A DNA stretch of 7,106 nt from Halieaceae bacterium (GTDB lineage: Bacteria > Pseudomonadota > Gammaproteobacteria > Pseudomonadales > Halieaceae). Position numbers and translations under genes: made by a program. Positions 1-6,916 of the stretch are shown here, in pieces. The notes beneath the pieces are model-generated. The model was not told where the DNA came from and did not search any database. It saw only the letters and a program-made list of their open reading frames with translations. Position 1 is the first letter of the stretch; each line of letters opens with the position of its first letter. The stretch covers positions 4,259 to 11,364 of the forward strand of contig QXYP01000264.1 of the NCBI GenBank assembly GCA_009886815.1, read 5' to 3'.

Positions 1-162
1 CCCCCAAAATACCCGCGCCACGACCGCCACTATTAGGCTATAACCCACCCAGCTATGCCATTCGTAGAGCCCTTCCTCACCACTCCACCACATAAATAGT
101 ATCGCCAAGGGCAAGTACCAGTGGATAATCCGAACAGCACGGTCCCATAACGGCCACTGCAT
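1..162 (-). CDS. Cytochrome b561-like diheme membrane protein, N-terminal part (runs off left edge)
   Basis: Reverse-strand reading from the ATG at 162 stays open for 54 codons to base 1, so the C-terminus is missing. The fragment begins MQWPLWDRAVRIIHW, has a hydrophobic first helix (about residues 15-27), then EWHSWVGY leading into a second helix that ends ARVFWG. This is the characteristic start of the bacterial cytochrome b561/Ni-Fe-hydrogenase-type b-cytochrome family (WD.PVR..HW, then H..G/R..WG). His14 at the start of helix 1 and His36 before helix 2 are conserved-looking histidines that could be haem ligands. Such proteins are inner-membrane haem b electron carriers, often paired with a small soluble c-type cytochrome or another redox partner; the partner is not in view. 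The ATG lies 17 nt after the amidohydrolase stop, suggesting co-transcription. A weak AGAGG at 174-178 lies 11 nt upstream. Family call is fairly firm; electron donor and acceptor are unknown. Confidence 0.8.
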   Translation of the reverse strand, partial: MQWPLWDRAVRIIHWYLPLAILFMWWSGEEGLYEWHSWVGYSLIVAVVARVFWG

Positions 163-179
163 CGCTTCAAAGGCCTCTG

Positions 180-1505
180 TTATGGCAATTGAAGCAGATC
201 GGTTAATCCTGTCACTGACGCCTTTATGCCAAGCTCGACCGATGGCTCGGGCACAATTTTAAACAGTGGCGAGTGGTGCGATGCAACCGGTGGCCCACCC
301 GCAGCGGCTCTATCAAAATCCGCCTGGTCGGTGCCTCCTACTGCAAAATAGACAGACGGTATATAGGGATCTACCGTAAAAAATGGGAAGTCCTCGGCAC
401 CCATTGCCAAACGGGGTTCACTGTAAAAAATGCCCTCTCCCAAAGCATCAGTCCATATACCTCTTACACGCTCGAGCATGGCGATATCATTGAGTGTCGG
501 TGGTACACCCTCATTCTCGTAAACAATAACTTCAGGCAACATATCTCCGGACAAGCCCATCATACGCCCGGCATTTTCCGCGACACGCCTGATGCCATCA
601 AGCAACAGCGCTCGGTCGGCCGTAGATTCGCTGCGCACCGTAATCTGCAGTTTAGCTGCGTCTGAAATGATGTTGTGCTTTGTCCCCGAGTGGAACGAGC
701 CCACCGTAATAACGCCGGGTCTTCGCGGTGGCAGGTTTCGACTCACAACACTCTGCAGCGCTACAACAATTTGCGAACCCAGCAACACGGGATCAACACC
801 TGAATGAGGGCTAGCACCATGGGCACCGACACCTTTAATTAAAATATCTACCGTGTCTGCGCCGCTGTAGGGCGCCGGGTCAGCGATTAGCATGCCGGTA
901 GGAACCGACGAGGTAACGTGCAGGGCCATGGCATAATCTGGCTGTCCAAAGCGTTCCCAAATATTATCTTCACGCATTAATCGCGCACCACCGACCCGCT
1001 CTTCGGCTGGCTGACCAATTAACATCAACGTCCCCTGCCACTGATCTCTGCGCTCCGCCATAATTCGTGCGGTACCCACCAAGCTTGTCACATGGACATC
1101 ATGGCCACAGGCATGCATGACAAAAACCTCATTACCATCCCAATCAACTTGCTTGGCCGTTGACGCATAGGGCAGACCTGACTTTTCCTCGACGGGCAGA
1201 CCATCCATGTCAGCTCTGAACATAACCAGCGGCCCCTCTCCGTTTTCGAGTAGCGCAACAATGCCGGTACCACCAATTCCGGTGTGTACGTCGTAACCCA
1301 AGCCCTCTAGCTCTGAAGCAAGACGCTCTGACGTCTTATGTTCCATATGTGACAGCTCAGGGTTTTGATGCAACCACAGAAATAGGTCGCGTAATTCTTC
1401 CTCGTAAAGGGCATCAATTCGTTCATCCAACTCATCCGCCGCGCTGAAAGATACGGGCAAACATAAAGCGATGAATATCAAACCTATGAGGTATCGCATT
1501 GACAT
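180..1505 (-). CDS. Exported M20D-family metal-dependent amidohydrolase (hippurate / IAA-amino-acid hydrolase type)
   Basis: The 441-residue product is a zinc or manganese amidohydrolase expected to cut N-acyl amino acids or related amides. Motifs in order are RADMDGLPVEE (about 97-107), HACGHDVH (131-138, with ligands Cys133 and His135), QPAEE (165-169, catalytic Glu168 and ligand Glu169), ALHV with ligand His196, the dimerisation-domain segment GVGAHGASPH, GSFHSGTKHNIISD, MGAEDF, and HHSPLF near the C-terminus with ligand His411. All expected metal ligands are present, so it should be active. Residues 1-23 form a signal peptide: MSMR, a hydrophobic stretch YLIGLIFIALCLPV, then a cleavage region SFSAAD. 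It should therefore act in the periplasm, unlike most cytosolic relatives. I chose the ATG at 1505 because AGGAG (1512-1516) lies 6 nt upstream; the longer frame from a TTG at 1523 would start upstream of the ribosome site. The ATG at 1499 is an alternative. The substrate cannot be told from sequence. The cytochrome b561-like gene follows after 17 nt. Confidence 0.92.
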   Translation of the reverse strand: MSMRYLIGLIFIALCLPVSFSAADELDERIDALYEEELRDLFLWLHQNPELSHMEHKTSERLASELEGLGYDVHTGIGGTGIVALLENGEGPLVMFRADMDGLPVEEKSGLPYASTAKQVDWDGNEVFVMHACGHDVHVTSLVGTARIMAERRDQWQGTLMLIGQPAEERVGGARLMREDNIWERFGQPDYAMALHVTSSVPTGMLIADPAPYSGADTVDILIKGVGAHGASPHSGVDPVLLGSQIVVALQSVVSRNLPPRRPGVITVGSFHSGTKHNIISDAAKLQITVRSESTADRALLLDGIRRVAENAGRMMGLSGDMLPEVIVYENEGVPPTLNDIAMLERVRGIWTDALGEGIFYSEPRLAMGAEDFPFFTVDPYIPSVYFAVGGTDQADFDRAAAGGPPVASHHSPLFKIVPEPSVELGIKASVTGLTDLLQLP

Positions 1506-1511
1506 AAGAAT

Positions 1512-1516
1512 CTCCT
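1512..1516 (-). promoter_or_regulatory. Ribosome binding site deciding the M20D amidohydrolase start
   Basis: AGGAG on the minus strand with a 6-nt spacer to the ATG at 1505. It makes the TTG at 1523 unlikely as a start, and the chosen start puts the signal peptide directly at the N-terminus. Confidence 0.8.
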
Positions 1517-1677
1517 GTGACAAACGGGGCAGGCAGGCCCGCGAATGGTGTAGACTACGTTTTTTTTTAACCCAGCAACATACTGATGCGCGGATAAGTC
1601 GTTGTGGAAGGTGAAGTTAGCCATAACCACTAGGCCCTGTCATCAAGAGGAACGAGACTTCGCAAGTTGCTGGCGCC
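1517..1677. other. Divergent intergenic region with a nine-T run
   Basis: This spacer separates the minus-strand amidohydrolase from the plus-strand unknown gene and should hold promoters for both. The plus strand has nine T at 1560-1568 (A-tract for the amidohydrolase direction). On the minus strand TTGCTG, 15 nt and TAGTCT could be a poor sigma70-like pair, but spacing and match are weak, so I do not call a promoter. The open frame from the TTG at 1602 through this spacer has no visible ribosome site and reads like non-coding sequence. No terminator, tRNA or repeat array was seen. Confidence 0.5.
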
Positions 1678-1682
1678 AAGGA
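1678..1682 (+). promoter_or_regulatory. Ribosome binding site supporting a TTG start at 1692
   Basis: AAGGA on the plus strand, 9 nt before the TTG at 1692. It is the best ribosome-site and start-codon pair near the beginning of this open frame; the TTG at 1602 has none. Confidence 0.5.
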
Positions 1683-1691
1683 ATATCAACG

Positions 1692-2216
1692 TTGAATAGC
1701 GACAAAATACGCGAGCGCTTCGGGCACTATGGTGTCGAGTTACTGGAACAGAGTCCTAGGACGCGTCTTGCGAGCCTTTATTCACTGTCTGATGAGCAGC
1801 GTATTACGAGAACTCTAGCACTGACCCGCTTTGAACTGCCGGCCCATCCCGCGGTTGAAGAGCAGGATGCACAAATTCGCTCTGGCGAGAGCATCGGGGC
1901 GACACTGCGTCAGGCTGGCTGGACAGTCGTGAAGAATAAGACGACCGACTGCCAAGTCACCGCGGGGCGGCGCTTTGCTTTGCTGGGAGGGTCTACATTA
2001 AGCCCTGAGGCCGGGGTACTTCTCAGGGTGTATAGCCTAAGCGTTTTGAAAGGAGACCTCGCCATTGATTATGCGACCATTGCCGAGGCCTACCACTGCG
2101 AGCACATAGCACCCTCTAGCGAGCTCCCCCCCGCCGACGCAGTTATTGCATCCCTCGCAGGCAGTCAGGCCCTGGCACTCACTGACTTGTTAACAGCAAT
2201 GGGACAGAACGATTAA
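1692..2216 (+). CDS. Uncharacterised 174-residue protein
   Basis: I do not recognise this protein with confidence. From the TTG at 1692 it reads MNSDKIRERFGHYGVELLEQ, then SPRTRLASLYSLSDEQRITRT leading into a strand-like LALTRFELP, then HAQI-like DAQIRSGESIGATLRQAGW (59-77), FALLGGSTLS (95-104), a strand LLRVYSLSVLKG and YATIAEAYHCEHI (127-139). The regular mix of Gly, Arg and aromatic residues and balanced codons make it a real folded cytosolic protein; there is no signal peptide or membrane helix. The order R.LAL..F followed by I..G.SIGA.L is faintly reminiscent of chorismate-lyase (UbiC/UTRA-fold) proteins, but that is a guess. The open frame extends to a TTG at 1602; the extra 30 residues look non-coding, so I prefer 1692. 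It is the only plus-strand gene here, diverging from the amidohydrolase and converging on the DUF442 gene with 20 nt between stops, so it is probably transcribed alone. Confidence 0.75.
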   Translation: MNSDKIRERFGHYGVELLEQSPRTRLASLYSLSDEQRITRTLALTRFELPAHPAVEEQDAQIRSGESIGATLRQAGWTVVKNKTTDCQVTAGRRFALLGGSTLSPEAGVLLRVYSLSVLKGDLAIDYATIAEAYHCEHIAPSSELPPADAVIASLAGSQALALTDLLTAMGQND

Positions 2217-2236
2217 ACGCAGAACGCCTTCGAACT

Positions 2237-2650
2237 CTACCCTTGCCACATCAGTGCAAGAGCGAGGTCAAAACCAATCCCTCGGGCCACATCAATAGCC
2301 GCTGGTTGCTGCGCTTCGTCACGGGACGCAACCCACAAGTTGGCGCACCGTGTGCCAGTCCGGCAGTAAGCTAGAACCCGCTCACCGCTATCAAATAATG
2401 CCGTCAATGCCCCTAGATCCTGCCCGGGAAAATTGCCAGCGTCTATGGGGTATCGCGTAAAATTAATACCTGCAGATAGCGCAGCTTCAGCCATGTCATC
2501 CATTGTTGCCTGTCCAGGCACCTCATGGTCTGGCCTGTTACAGATAATATGCTTAAACCCCTGAGCAGCCAGTTCGCTCATGTGTTCTGGCTGAATTTGA
2601 CCGGCGACAAAAACTGTCTCGCTAAGCTGAATAATCGGTGTTTGTGCCAT
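2237..2650 (-). CDS. DUF442 / TIGR01244-type phosphatase- or rhodanese-like protein (Blh N-domain family)
   Basis: The 137-residue single-domain protein starts with IIQLSETVFVAGQI, has GFKHIICNRPDHE (31-43), a YPIDAGNF segment (67-74), the active-site loop AYCRTGTRCANLW (94-106) and ends with a GIGFDLALAL helix. The loop gives Cys96 and Arg101 in a CX4R arrangement. This pattern belongs to the DUF442 family, which is also the N-terminal domain of the 'beta-lactamase hydrolase-like' Blh proteins of sulfide-responsive operons, where it is joined to a persulfide-dioxygenase domain. Here it stands alone. Expected chemistry is a cysteine-based transfer, either phosphatase or sulfurtransferase; which one is not decidable. 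A second Cys (102) follows Arg101 where the family often has Ser. Its ATG overlaps the stop of the upstream lipoprotein gene (TAATG), indicating translational coupling. GGGGTGAT lies 8 nt before the ATG. Confidence 0.85.
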   Translation of the reverse strand: MAQTPIIQLSETVFVAGQIQPEHMSELAAQGFKHIICNRPDHEVPGQATMDDMAEAALSAGINFTRYPIDAGNFPGQDLGALTALFDSGERVLAYCRTGTRCANLWVASRDEAQQPAAIDVARGIGFDLALALMWQG

Positions 2651-3354
2651 TAGCTATTATCACCCCGATAAACTCGATCGAGCCCCTCTCGAAACTGCTC
2701 GCCCCAGGCGTTCAAAATTCGTTTAGCGTCTGCCGTGTTGGTCACACTATTACTCCACTGCAAGCGCATAGAATTTAAATTGCGTCGTCGATCCACGATA
2801 CGGAAAAGTGTTTCTCCCGTGGACGCATCGGCAACCTCAAGAAAAAGCGTCATTTCGCCGGATTCCGTAGTGTAGGAGCGACTGACCCCCGGGCTGCTGA
2901 CGTCAGGAGCCGCGACATCAAGATTGATAATGTTGGGCCTCAGTAGCAAAGTACTGGCCCCAGCCTGCTCTTCAGAAACTATTGAATAAGCCGGCTCGAC
3001 CGAGAGAACCGAGAGGAATTCAGTCTCGCAAAGCTCCGCAAGACTTGCACGGATACCTTCCATATCTGCGTCTGTAACTCGCCGCGTCGTAGAGCGCCGA
3101 GTGGAATTTTGGTCGCGCTGCCAATTTTTGCGAAATGCCACTTCGCAATGGTGCACGGCAAAATTTTCATAGGCACTGATGTCGACCCCTGGCTTGGCGT
3201 AGACCAACCCAAATTTCGTGTCGGCCTGCAGTACCAAGCCATCGTGGGAAATTTCGGGGACTGAGGGTGACGAACTGCATCCAACCATCAGGGCCATTAA
3301 AAAAATTGCAGCTGTCGGCCGCACCCAATCGACTACCTTATCTCGTAAAATCAT
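2650..3354 (-). CDS. Predicted outer-membrane lipoprotein, DUF3313-like
   Basis: The 234-residue product begins MILRDKVVDWVRPTAAIF and runs into a lipobox-like LMVGC ending at Cys26, followed by SSSPS. It should be exported, lipidated on Cys26 and, with Ser at +2, sorted to the outer membrane. Met at -3 of the lipobox is not the commonest residue. The mature part has VYAKPGVDISAYENFAVH (about 52-69), a basic linker rich in Arg, Ser and Thr (about 84-92), a segment ending LLLRPNIINLDV, a Thr/Ser-rich turn, then MTLFLEVADASTGETLFRIVDRR and a helical C-terminus. A 'parameter, D.S.Y..' opening, a central 'L.P.I..' strand and 'L.L.D..TGE.L' match what I know of DUF3313 lipoproteins; their role is unknown. 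I chose the ATG at 3354 because AAGGAA (3360-3365) precedes it by 5 nt; the frame is open to 3402 but that would put 16 residues before the ribosome-site-supported Met. Confidence 0.8.
   Translation of the reverse strand: MILRDKVVDWVRPTAAIFLMALMVGCSSSPSVPEISHDGLVLQADTKFGLVYAKPGVDISAYENFAVHHCEVAFRKNWQRDQNSTRRSTTRRVTDADMEGIRASLAELCETEFLSVLSVEPAYSIVSEEQAGASTLLLRPNIINLDVAAPDVSSPGVSRSYTTESGEMTLFLEVADASTGETLFRIVDRRRNLNSMRLQWSNSVTNTADAKRILNAWGEQFREGLDRVYRGDNS
2659..2666 (-). promoter_or_regulatory. Strong ribosome binding site of the DUF442 gene, inside the lipoprotein gene
   Basis: GGGGTGAT on the minus strand matches the 3' part of the extended anti-16S consensus and sits 8 nt before the ATG at 2650. 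It lies within the last codons of the upstream coding region, so the DUF442 protein can be translated well by coupling or by fresh initiation. Confidence 0.65.
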
Positions 3355-3359
3355 AACTA

Positions 3360-3365
3360 TTCCTT
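3360..3365 (-). promoter_or_regulatory. Ribosome binding site deciding the lipoprotein start
   Basis: AAGGAA on the minus strand with a 5-nt spacer to the ATG at 3354. It places the signal sequence at the very N-terminus and argues against a start at 3402. Confidence 0.75.
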
Positions 3366-3395
3366 GTCTTGATGTGTGTAAAATTTCGTCCACAT

Positions 3396-3433
3396 TGGCC
3401 AAGCGGCCAGCTGGGGGGTTGGCCTTGAGCCAA
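3396..3433. repeat. Cluster of short inverted repeats between purC and the lipoprotein gene
   Basis: Two 5-bp stems with short loops lie side by side: TGGCC (3396-3400), loop AAGC, GGCCA (3405-3409); and TTGGC (3419-3423), loop CTTGA, GCCAA (3429-3433). The inner arms could instead pair with each other, giving mutually exclusive folds. There is no U-run directly after either stem on the minus strand, so this is not a standard intrinsic terminator. A weak sigma70-like pair for the lipoprotein gene overlaps its edge: TTGGCC (3397-3402), 16 nt, TACACA (3375-3380). The spacer may mark a transcription-unit boundary downstream of purC. Confidence 0.4.
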
Positions 3434-3449
3434 GCTCTTACGACGCTGC

Positions 3450-4544
3450 CTAGATTAGCCCAAGCTCAACCGATAGTAACTCCTTGATTTCCTCACGCGG
3501 GTTCTCAGGCACAGTGATGGGCGAGCCAATAATTTGTGCCGCAATACCAAGATAAGTGGCAGAGACATCTAACAGCATTTTTTGAGGCAAGAGGGCCTCA
3601 CCGGCGAAAGCTTCGCGTTCGGGCATCCTTTTTTTATCCAGCAATAAATTTCTGTCAGGCACCCAGTCCAGAAGGGCCTGTCGGAAGCCTTCTTTACTGT
3701 TCTCTAGCACATGGCCCTGAGCGTAAGCCGATGCATTCCAAATACGGGATGAATCAGGTGTCCCGACTTCATCCATGTAAATCAGTTCGCTGGTGCCTGC
3801 CGCGCTCGTGGCGTAACCAAACTCAAATTTAGTATCAACAAACAGCTGACCAATTTTGGTTAGGCGCTCCGCAATAACAGCGAAGCCCTCACGAAGTAGC
3901 CGTTCGTACAGGTCAATATCTTGGGGCCGCTCAAACCCCAGGCTCGACCAGTGACGCTCTAAATCTGCACGGGTGATGTTAACGTCATCGACCTCCGAGA
4001 TGCCTTCCAGCCCTTTCAGAACACCCTTGCTCGAGGGCGTTATCAATAGATTATCTAAACGCTGATTTTCGTGGAGGCTATTGGGCAAATCGATGCCACA
4101 AAAGACCCGTTCACCTCCTGCGTATGACCGCCAGAGTGAGCCGGTAATGTACTGACGAGCAATGGCCTCAATTTTTACCGGTTTAGCTCTCTGAACGATC
4201 CATACTAGGGGGTGTGGTGCTTCGAGAATGTGACTCCGGGCAAGACCTGCCTCCGCAAAGGCGTTAAACCATTCCTGGGACACGGCATTGAGTGCCGCCC
4301 CTTTGCCCGGCACACCATTAAGCCCGCCCTCCGCTCGCCAAATGCAGTCGAATGCAGATAAGCGATCCGAAACAATGAGAACGGCAAGCTCCGCATCAGG
4401 GGCGACTGGATACTGCCTTTGCTCAATCAACCGACGACTATCCTCTGGCTTCAGCCAGTAGACCGAACGTACTTTGCCCGAATGCACCGGCTCATTAGTG
4501 GCAACACTGAAATCGTCGTTATGCTCCAAAAATTTTGCCGTCAT
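3450..4544 (-). CDS. purC: Phosphoribosylaminoimidazole-succinocarboxamide (SAICAR) synthase, long form
   Basis: This enzyme joins CAIR and aspartate using ATP to make SAICAR in de novo purine synthesis, in the cytosol. At 364 residues it is the longer class found in several gammaproteobacteria rather than the roughly 237-residue Escherichia coli type. Recognisable motifs are SGKVRSVYW (22-30, ATP-binding loop), SDRLSAFD (59-66), ITGSLWRSY (133-141), the family signature VDTKFEFG (236-243), and [13 protein letters not shown] (257-269), containing the conserved acidic and PDSSR residues. The C-terminal part (about 280-364) is the extension typical of the long form. The ATG at 4544 is 39 nt after the trpS stop; a GAGG at 4555-4558 lies 10 nt upstream. 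The gene is probably expressed with trpS and the genes before it. No purine-repressor site or riboswitch was recognised in front of it. Confidence 0.97.
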   Translation of the reverse strand: MTAKFLEHNDDFSVATNEPVHSGKVRSVYWLKPEDSRRLIEQRQYPVAPDAELAVLIVSDRLSAFDCIWRAEGGLNGVPGKGAALNAVSQEWFNAFAEAGLARSHILEAPHPLVWIVQRAKPVKIEAIARQYITGSLWRSYAGGERVFCGIDLPNSLHENQRLDNLLITPSSKGVLKGLEGISEVDDVNITRADLERHWSSLGFERPQDIDLYERLLREGFAVIAERLTKIGQLFVDTKFEFGYATSAAGTSELIYMDEVGTPDSSRIWNASAYAQGHVLENSKEGFRQALLDWVPDRNLLLDKKRMPEREAFAGEALLPQKMLLDVSATYLGIAAQIIGSPITVPENPREEIKELLSVELGLI

Positions 4545-4583
4545 AACGCCACGGCCTCAGTCAAAGCTTTTGGGATTACATCG

Positions 4584-5591
4584 CTAGGCATAGGCACGAA
4601 GCCCCACCGCATCGCGCACCTGCTCTAAGAGTGCCTTACTTTTTGGGCGCAGTCGTTCTGCACCTGCCTGCAGTACGTCCTCAACCTGGGCAGGCTGCGC
4701 CATCAGCTCATGATATCGCTCCCGGGCTTCGCTTAGCTCGCCGTTGACCAGTTCGAACAACTGCTTCTTCGCATCGCCCCATCCAATACCGCCCTCAAAA
4801 TCGGCATACATTCTTTCGCGTTCCGCTTCAGTCGCGAACGCTGACCAAATTTGAAAAACCGTGGATTCCTCAGGATTCTTGGGCTCACCCGGTTCCAGCA
4901 GATTCGTCTTTATTTTATTAATACTCTTCTGAAGCTGCTTGGGCGTGCCGAACAAAGGAATTGTATTGCCATAGCTCTTGCTCATCTTACGGCCATCGAG
5001 GCCTTGCAATACTGCCACGTGTTCACCGACCACGGCCTTGGGGAGGGTAAAAATATCGGCAAAATTGTGGTTAAACCGTTGGGCAATATCACGGGCCATT
5101 TCCACATGCTGAATTTGATCTCGTCCCACCGGCACATCGTGGGCATTGAAAATAAGGATATCCGCAGCCATCAACACCGGGTAAGAAAACAGCCCCATGG
5201 TTATTCCAAAATCCGGGTCCTCTCCCCCCTCACGATTATTTTGAACTGCAGCTTTGTAAGCATGAGCGCGGTTCATTAAGCCCTTCGCTGCATTACACGT
5301 GAGAATCCATGAGAGCTCGGTGACTTCGGGAATATCAGACTGCCGATAAAAGTGCGCCTTATCAGCATCTAAGCCCGCTGCTAGCCAGGTTGCCGCAATT
5401 TCAAGGCTGGACTGAGCAACGACAGCCGGATCGTGGCACTTGATAAGGGCGTGGTAGTCGGCCAAAAACAAATAGGCATCTACCTCAGCTTCTCGTGACG
5501 CTAATACGGCGGGGCGAATCGCACCGACATAGTTCCCTAAATGTGGAGTTCCCGACGTCGTAATGCCGGTAAGCACCCGTCTACGTGTCAT
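4584..5591 (-). CDS. trpS: Tryptophanyl-tRNA synthetase
   Basis: This class I synthetase activates tryptophan with ATP and loads it on tRNA-Trp. It is 335 residues, the usual bacterial length. The HIGH-equivalent is TPHLGN (15-20) after VLTGITTSG, the adenylate-site segment [10 protein letters not shown] (137-146) carries the Asp that contacts the indole nitrogen in well-studied enzymes, [20 protein letters not shown] (155-174) follows, and KMSKS is at 202-206 within [14 protein letters not shown] replaces the GEDQ of the Escherichia coli enzyme, and the opening [14 protein letters not shown] is of the second proteobacterial TrpRS subtype; such divergent TrpRS are sometimes associated with indolmycin resistance, which is not tested here. 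GGAG (5599-5602) lies 7 nt before the ATG. It starts 20 nt after the apeB stop. No leader peptide or T-box was seen. Confidence 0.97.
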   Translation of the reverse strand: MTRRRVLTGITTSGTPHLGNYVGAIRPAVLASREAEVDAYLFLADYHALIKCHDPAVVAQSSLEIAATWLAAGLDADKAHFYRQSDIPEVTELSWILTCNAAKGLMNRAHAYKAAVQNNREGGEDPDFGITMGLFSYPVLMAADILIFNAHDVPVGRDQIQHVEMARDIAQRFNHNFADIFTLPKAVVGEHVAVLQGLDGRKMSKSYGNTIPLFGTPKQLQKSINKIKTNLLEPGEPKNPEESTVFQIWSAFATEAERERMYADFEGGIGWGDAKKQLFELVNGELSEARERYHELMAQPAQVEDVLQAGAERLRPKSKALLEQVRDAVGLRAYA

Positions 5592-5598
5592 TTTAATT

Positions 5599-5602
5599 CT
5601 CC
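5599..5602 (-). promoter_or_regulatory. Ribosome binding site of trpS
   Basis: GGAG on the minus strand, 7 nt before the ATG at 5591, inside the 20-nt gap after apeB. This leaves no room for a separate promoter and supports co-transcription. Confidence 0.7.
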
Positions 5603-5611
5603 AAACATGCG

Positions 5612-6901
5612 TCAGGCGACGCGGTTGTAAAACGCGGTGAGCAGCAAGCCCAGATAATCAATATCCGCAGTCCCTGCTAATTCACGGATAGAATGCATCG
5701 CGAGTGTTGGCACACCCAGATCGATGGTCGTTATTCCCGTTTCCGCCGCGGTAATGGGTCCAATTGTACTGCCACAGCCCATATCTGAGCGAACGACAAA
5801 GTGCTGCAGAGGCACTTCCGCTCGCTCTGCTAAGAGCCGCAGCAAAGCAGAACCCTCACCAGAGGTGGCGTAACGCTGGTTACGATTGATCTTGACTACC
5901 GGACCTTGGTTAAGCAGAGGACCGTGGGCCTCGTCATGACGATCACTAAAATTTGGATGCACCGCATGGGCATTATCGACGGACAGCATCTTTGATCGTT
6001 CGCGCAATCGACGGCTAGCAGCTGCTGTACCCGTAATCGAATTCAGCACATCCACCAGCATAGGGCCCTGAGCTCCGACCGCCGATGTGCTGCCCACCTC
6101 CTCATGGTCATTACACACAAGGAGAGACCACTGCGCAGGATCTGCGGCTAAGAGTGCGGTTAAGCCAGCATGGCAGCTCAACAAATTATCGAGCCGTGCT
6201 GAGGCAAGAAACGCCTCGTCTATCCCTACAAGGCCTGGGGGCTGGCAGTCATACAGTGAAAGTTCAAAATCAAGAATTCGAACTGCGCCCTCTTCTGGAT
6301 ACTGCGCCCCAAGTTGATCGGCAAGAAACTGGCCCCAGTTAAGGCTCGAGCCTTCATCTGTAGGGAGGCCTGCAATCAGCGGCAAAATATCGGTTTGAGG
6401 ATTGATACTGCGATTTTTATTCGCCTCACGATCGAGATGGATTGCCAGACTTGGAATAATGGCAATCGGGCGCCGAAAATCTATCAGGCGAGATGCCAAG
6501 TCTCCGGTTGAGTTTACGAAGGACACGCGCCCGGCCAGTGATAAATCTCGATCAAACCAAGGATTGAGCAGTGCCCCACCATAAACATCAACTGCCAGTT
6601 GCTGTGTACCCGAACGTTGCTTTAACGGATTAGGTTTTACCGAAAGATTGGGACTGTCTGTATGGGCCCCAATCATACGAAGCCCTTCTTCACAACGGCC
6701 CGACCCCGCGCGAAACGCAACGATAGAGCTATCATTTGCAGTGACAAAATAACCCTGCCCTGCTTCAAAACTCATGCCATCTAAATGCTCGACCGCTGTG
6801 AAACCGGCGTCTTGCAGACGCCTGCTCAGCGCCGTAACGGCATGGAAGGGTGACGTTGCCTCACCTAAAAAGGCCAGCAAGTCATCGAGACGCTCAGACA
6901 T
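5612..6901 (-). CDS. apeB: M18-family aspartyl aminopeptidase
   Basis: This dinuclear-zinc aminopeptidase removes N-terminal acidic residues from peptides and should act in the cytosol as a large assembly. The 429-residue length equals that of typical proteobacterial members. Ligand motifs are all present: GAHTDSP (78-84, His80 and Asp82), ARLDN (235-239, Asp237), NDHEEVGS (264-271, general base Glu267 and ligand Glu268), [10 protein letters not shown] (307-316) and AMHSIRE (401-407, His403). SPFH at 17-20 and [13 protein letters not shown] (113-125) are also family hallmarks. I chose the ATG at 6901, preceded by GGAG (6908-6911) with a 6-nt spacer; the TTG at 6913 overlaps that site and would add only four residues. 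The start is 15 nt after the uppP stop and the stop is 20 nt before trpS. No missing active-site residue was found. Confidence 0.96.
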   Translation of the reverse strand: MSERLDDLLAFLGEATSPFHAVTALSRRLQDAGFTAVEHLDGMSFEAGQGYFVTANDSSIVAFRAGSGRCEEGLRMIGAHTDSPNLSVKPNPLKQRSGTQQLAVDVYGGALLNPWFDRDLSLAGRVSFVNSTGDLASRLIDFRRPIAIIPSLAIHLDREANKNRSINPQTDILPLIAGLPTDEGSSLNWGQFLADQLGAQYPEEGAVRILDFELSLYDCQPPGLVGIDEAFLASARLDNLLSCHAGLTALLAADPAQWSLLVCNDHEEVGSTSAVGAQGPMLVDVLNSITGTAAASRRLRERSKMLSVDNAHAVHPNFSDRHDEAHGPLLNQGPVVKINRNQRYATSGEGSALLRLLAERAEVPLQHFVVRSDMGCGSTIGPITAAETGITTIDLGVPTLAMHSIRELAGTADIDYLGLLLTAFYNRVA

Positions 6902-6907
6902 AAACAA

Positions 6908-6911
6908 CTCC
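6908..6911 (-). promoter_or_regulatory. Ribosome binding site deciding the apeB start
   Basis: GGAG on the minus strand, 6 nt before the ATG at 6901 and located in the 15-nt gap after the uppP stop. It excludes the TTG at 6913 as the likely start. Confidence 0.7.
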
Positions 6912-6916
6912 AAAAA

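Noticed and set aside
273..807. Open frames on the plus strand inside the amidohydrolase gene
   Set aside because: They lie antisense to a gene with complete catalytic motifs, have no ribosome site and show low-complexity, Arg/Ser-rich products with no family features.
1530..1570. Possible intrinsic terminator before the nine-T run
   Set aside because: The only nearby stem (GGGC/GCCC) is four base pairs and lies well away from the T run, and GTAGACTAC has a one-base centre that cannot form a hairpin.
2217..2236. Bidirectional terminator between the convergent genes
   Set aside because: The 20-nt gap has no inverted repeat with a U-run on either strand.
4851..5279. 142-residue plus-strand frame inside trpS
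   Set aside because: Antisense to a confidently identified trpS; no ribosome site or recognisable domain.
6085..6584. Overlapping plus-strand frames inside apeB
   Set aside because: Antisense shadows of a full M18 peptidase gene; several overlap each other and none resembles a protein family.
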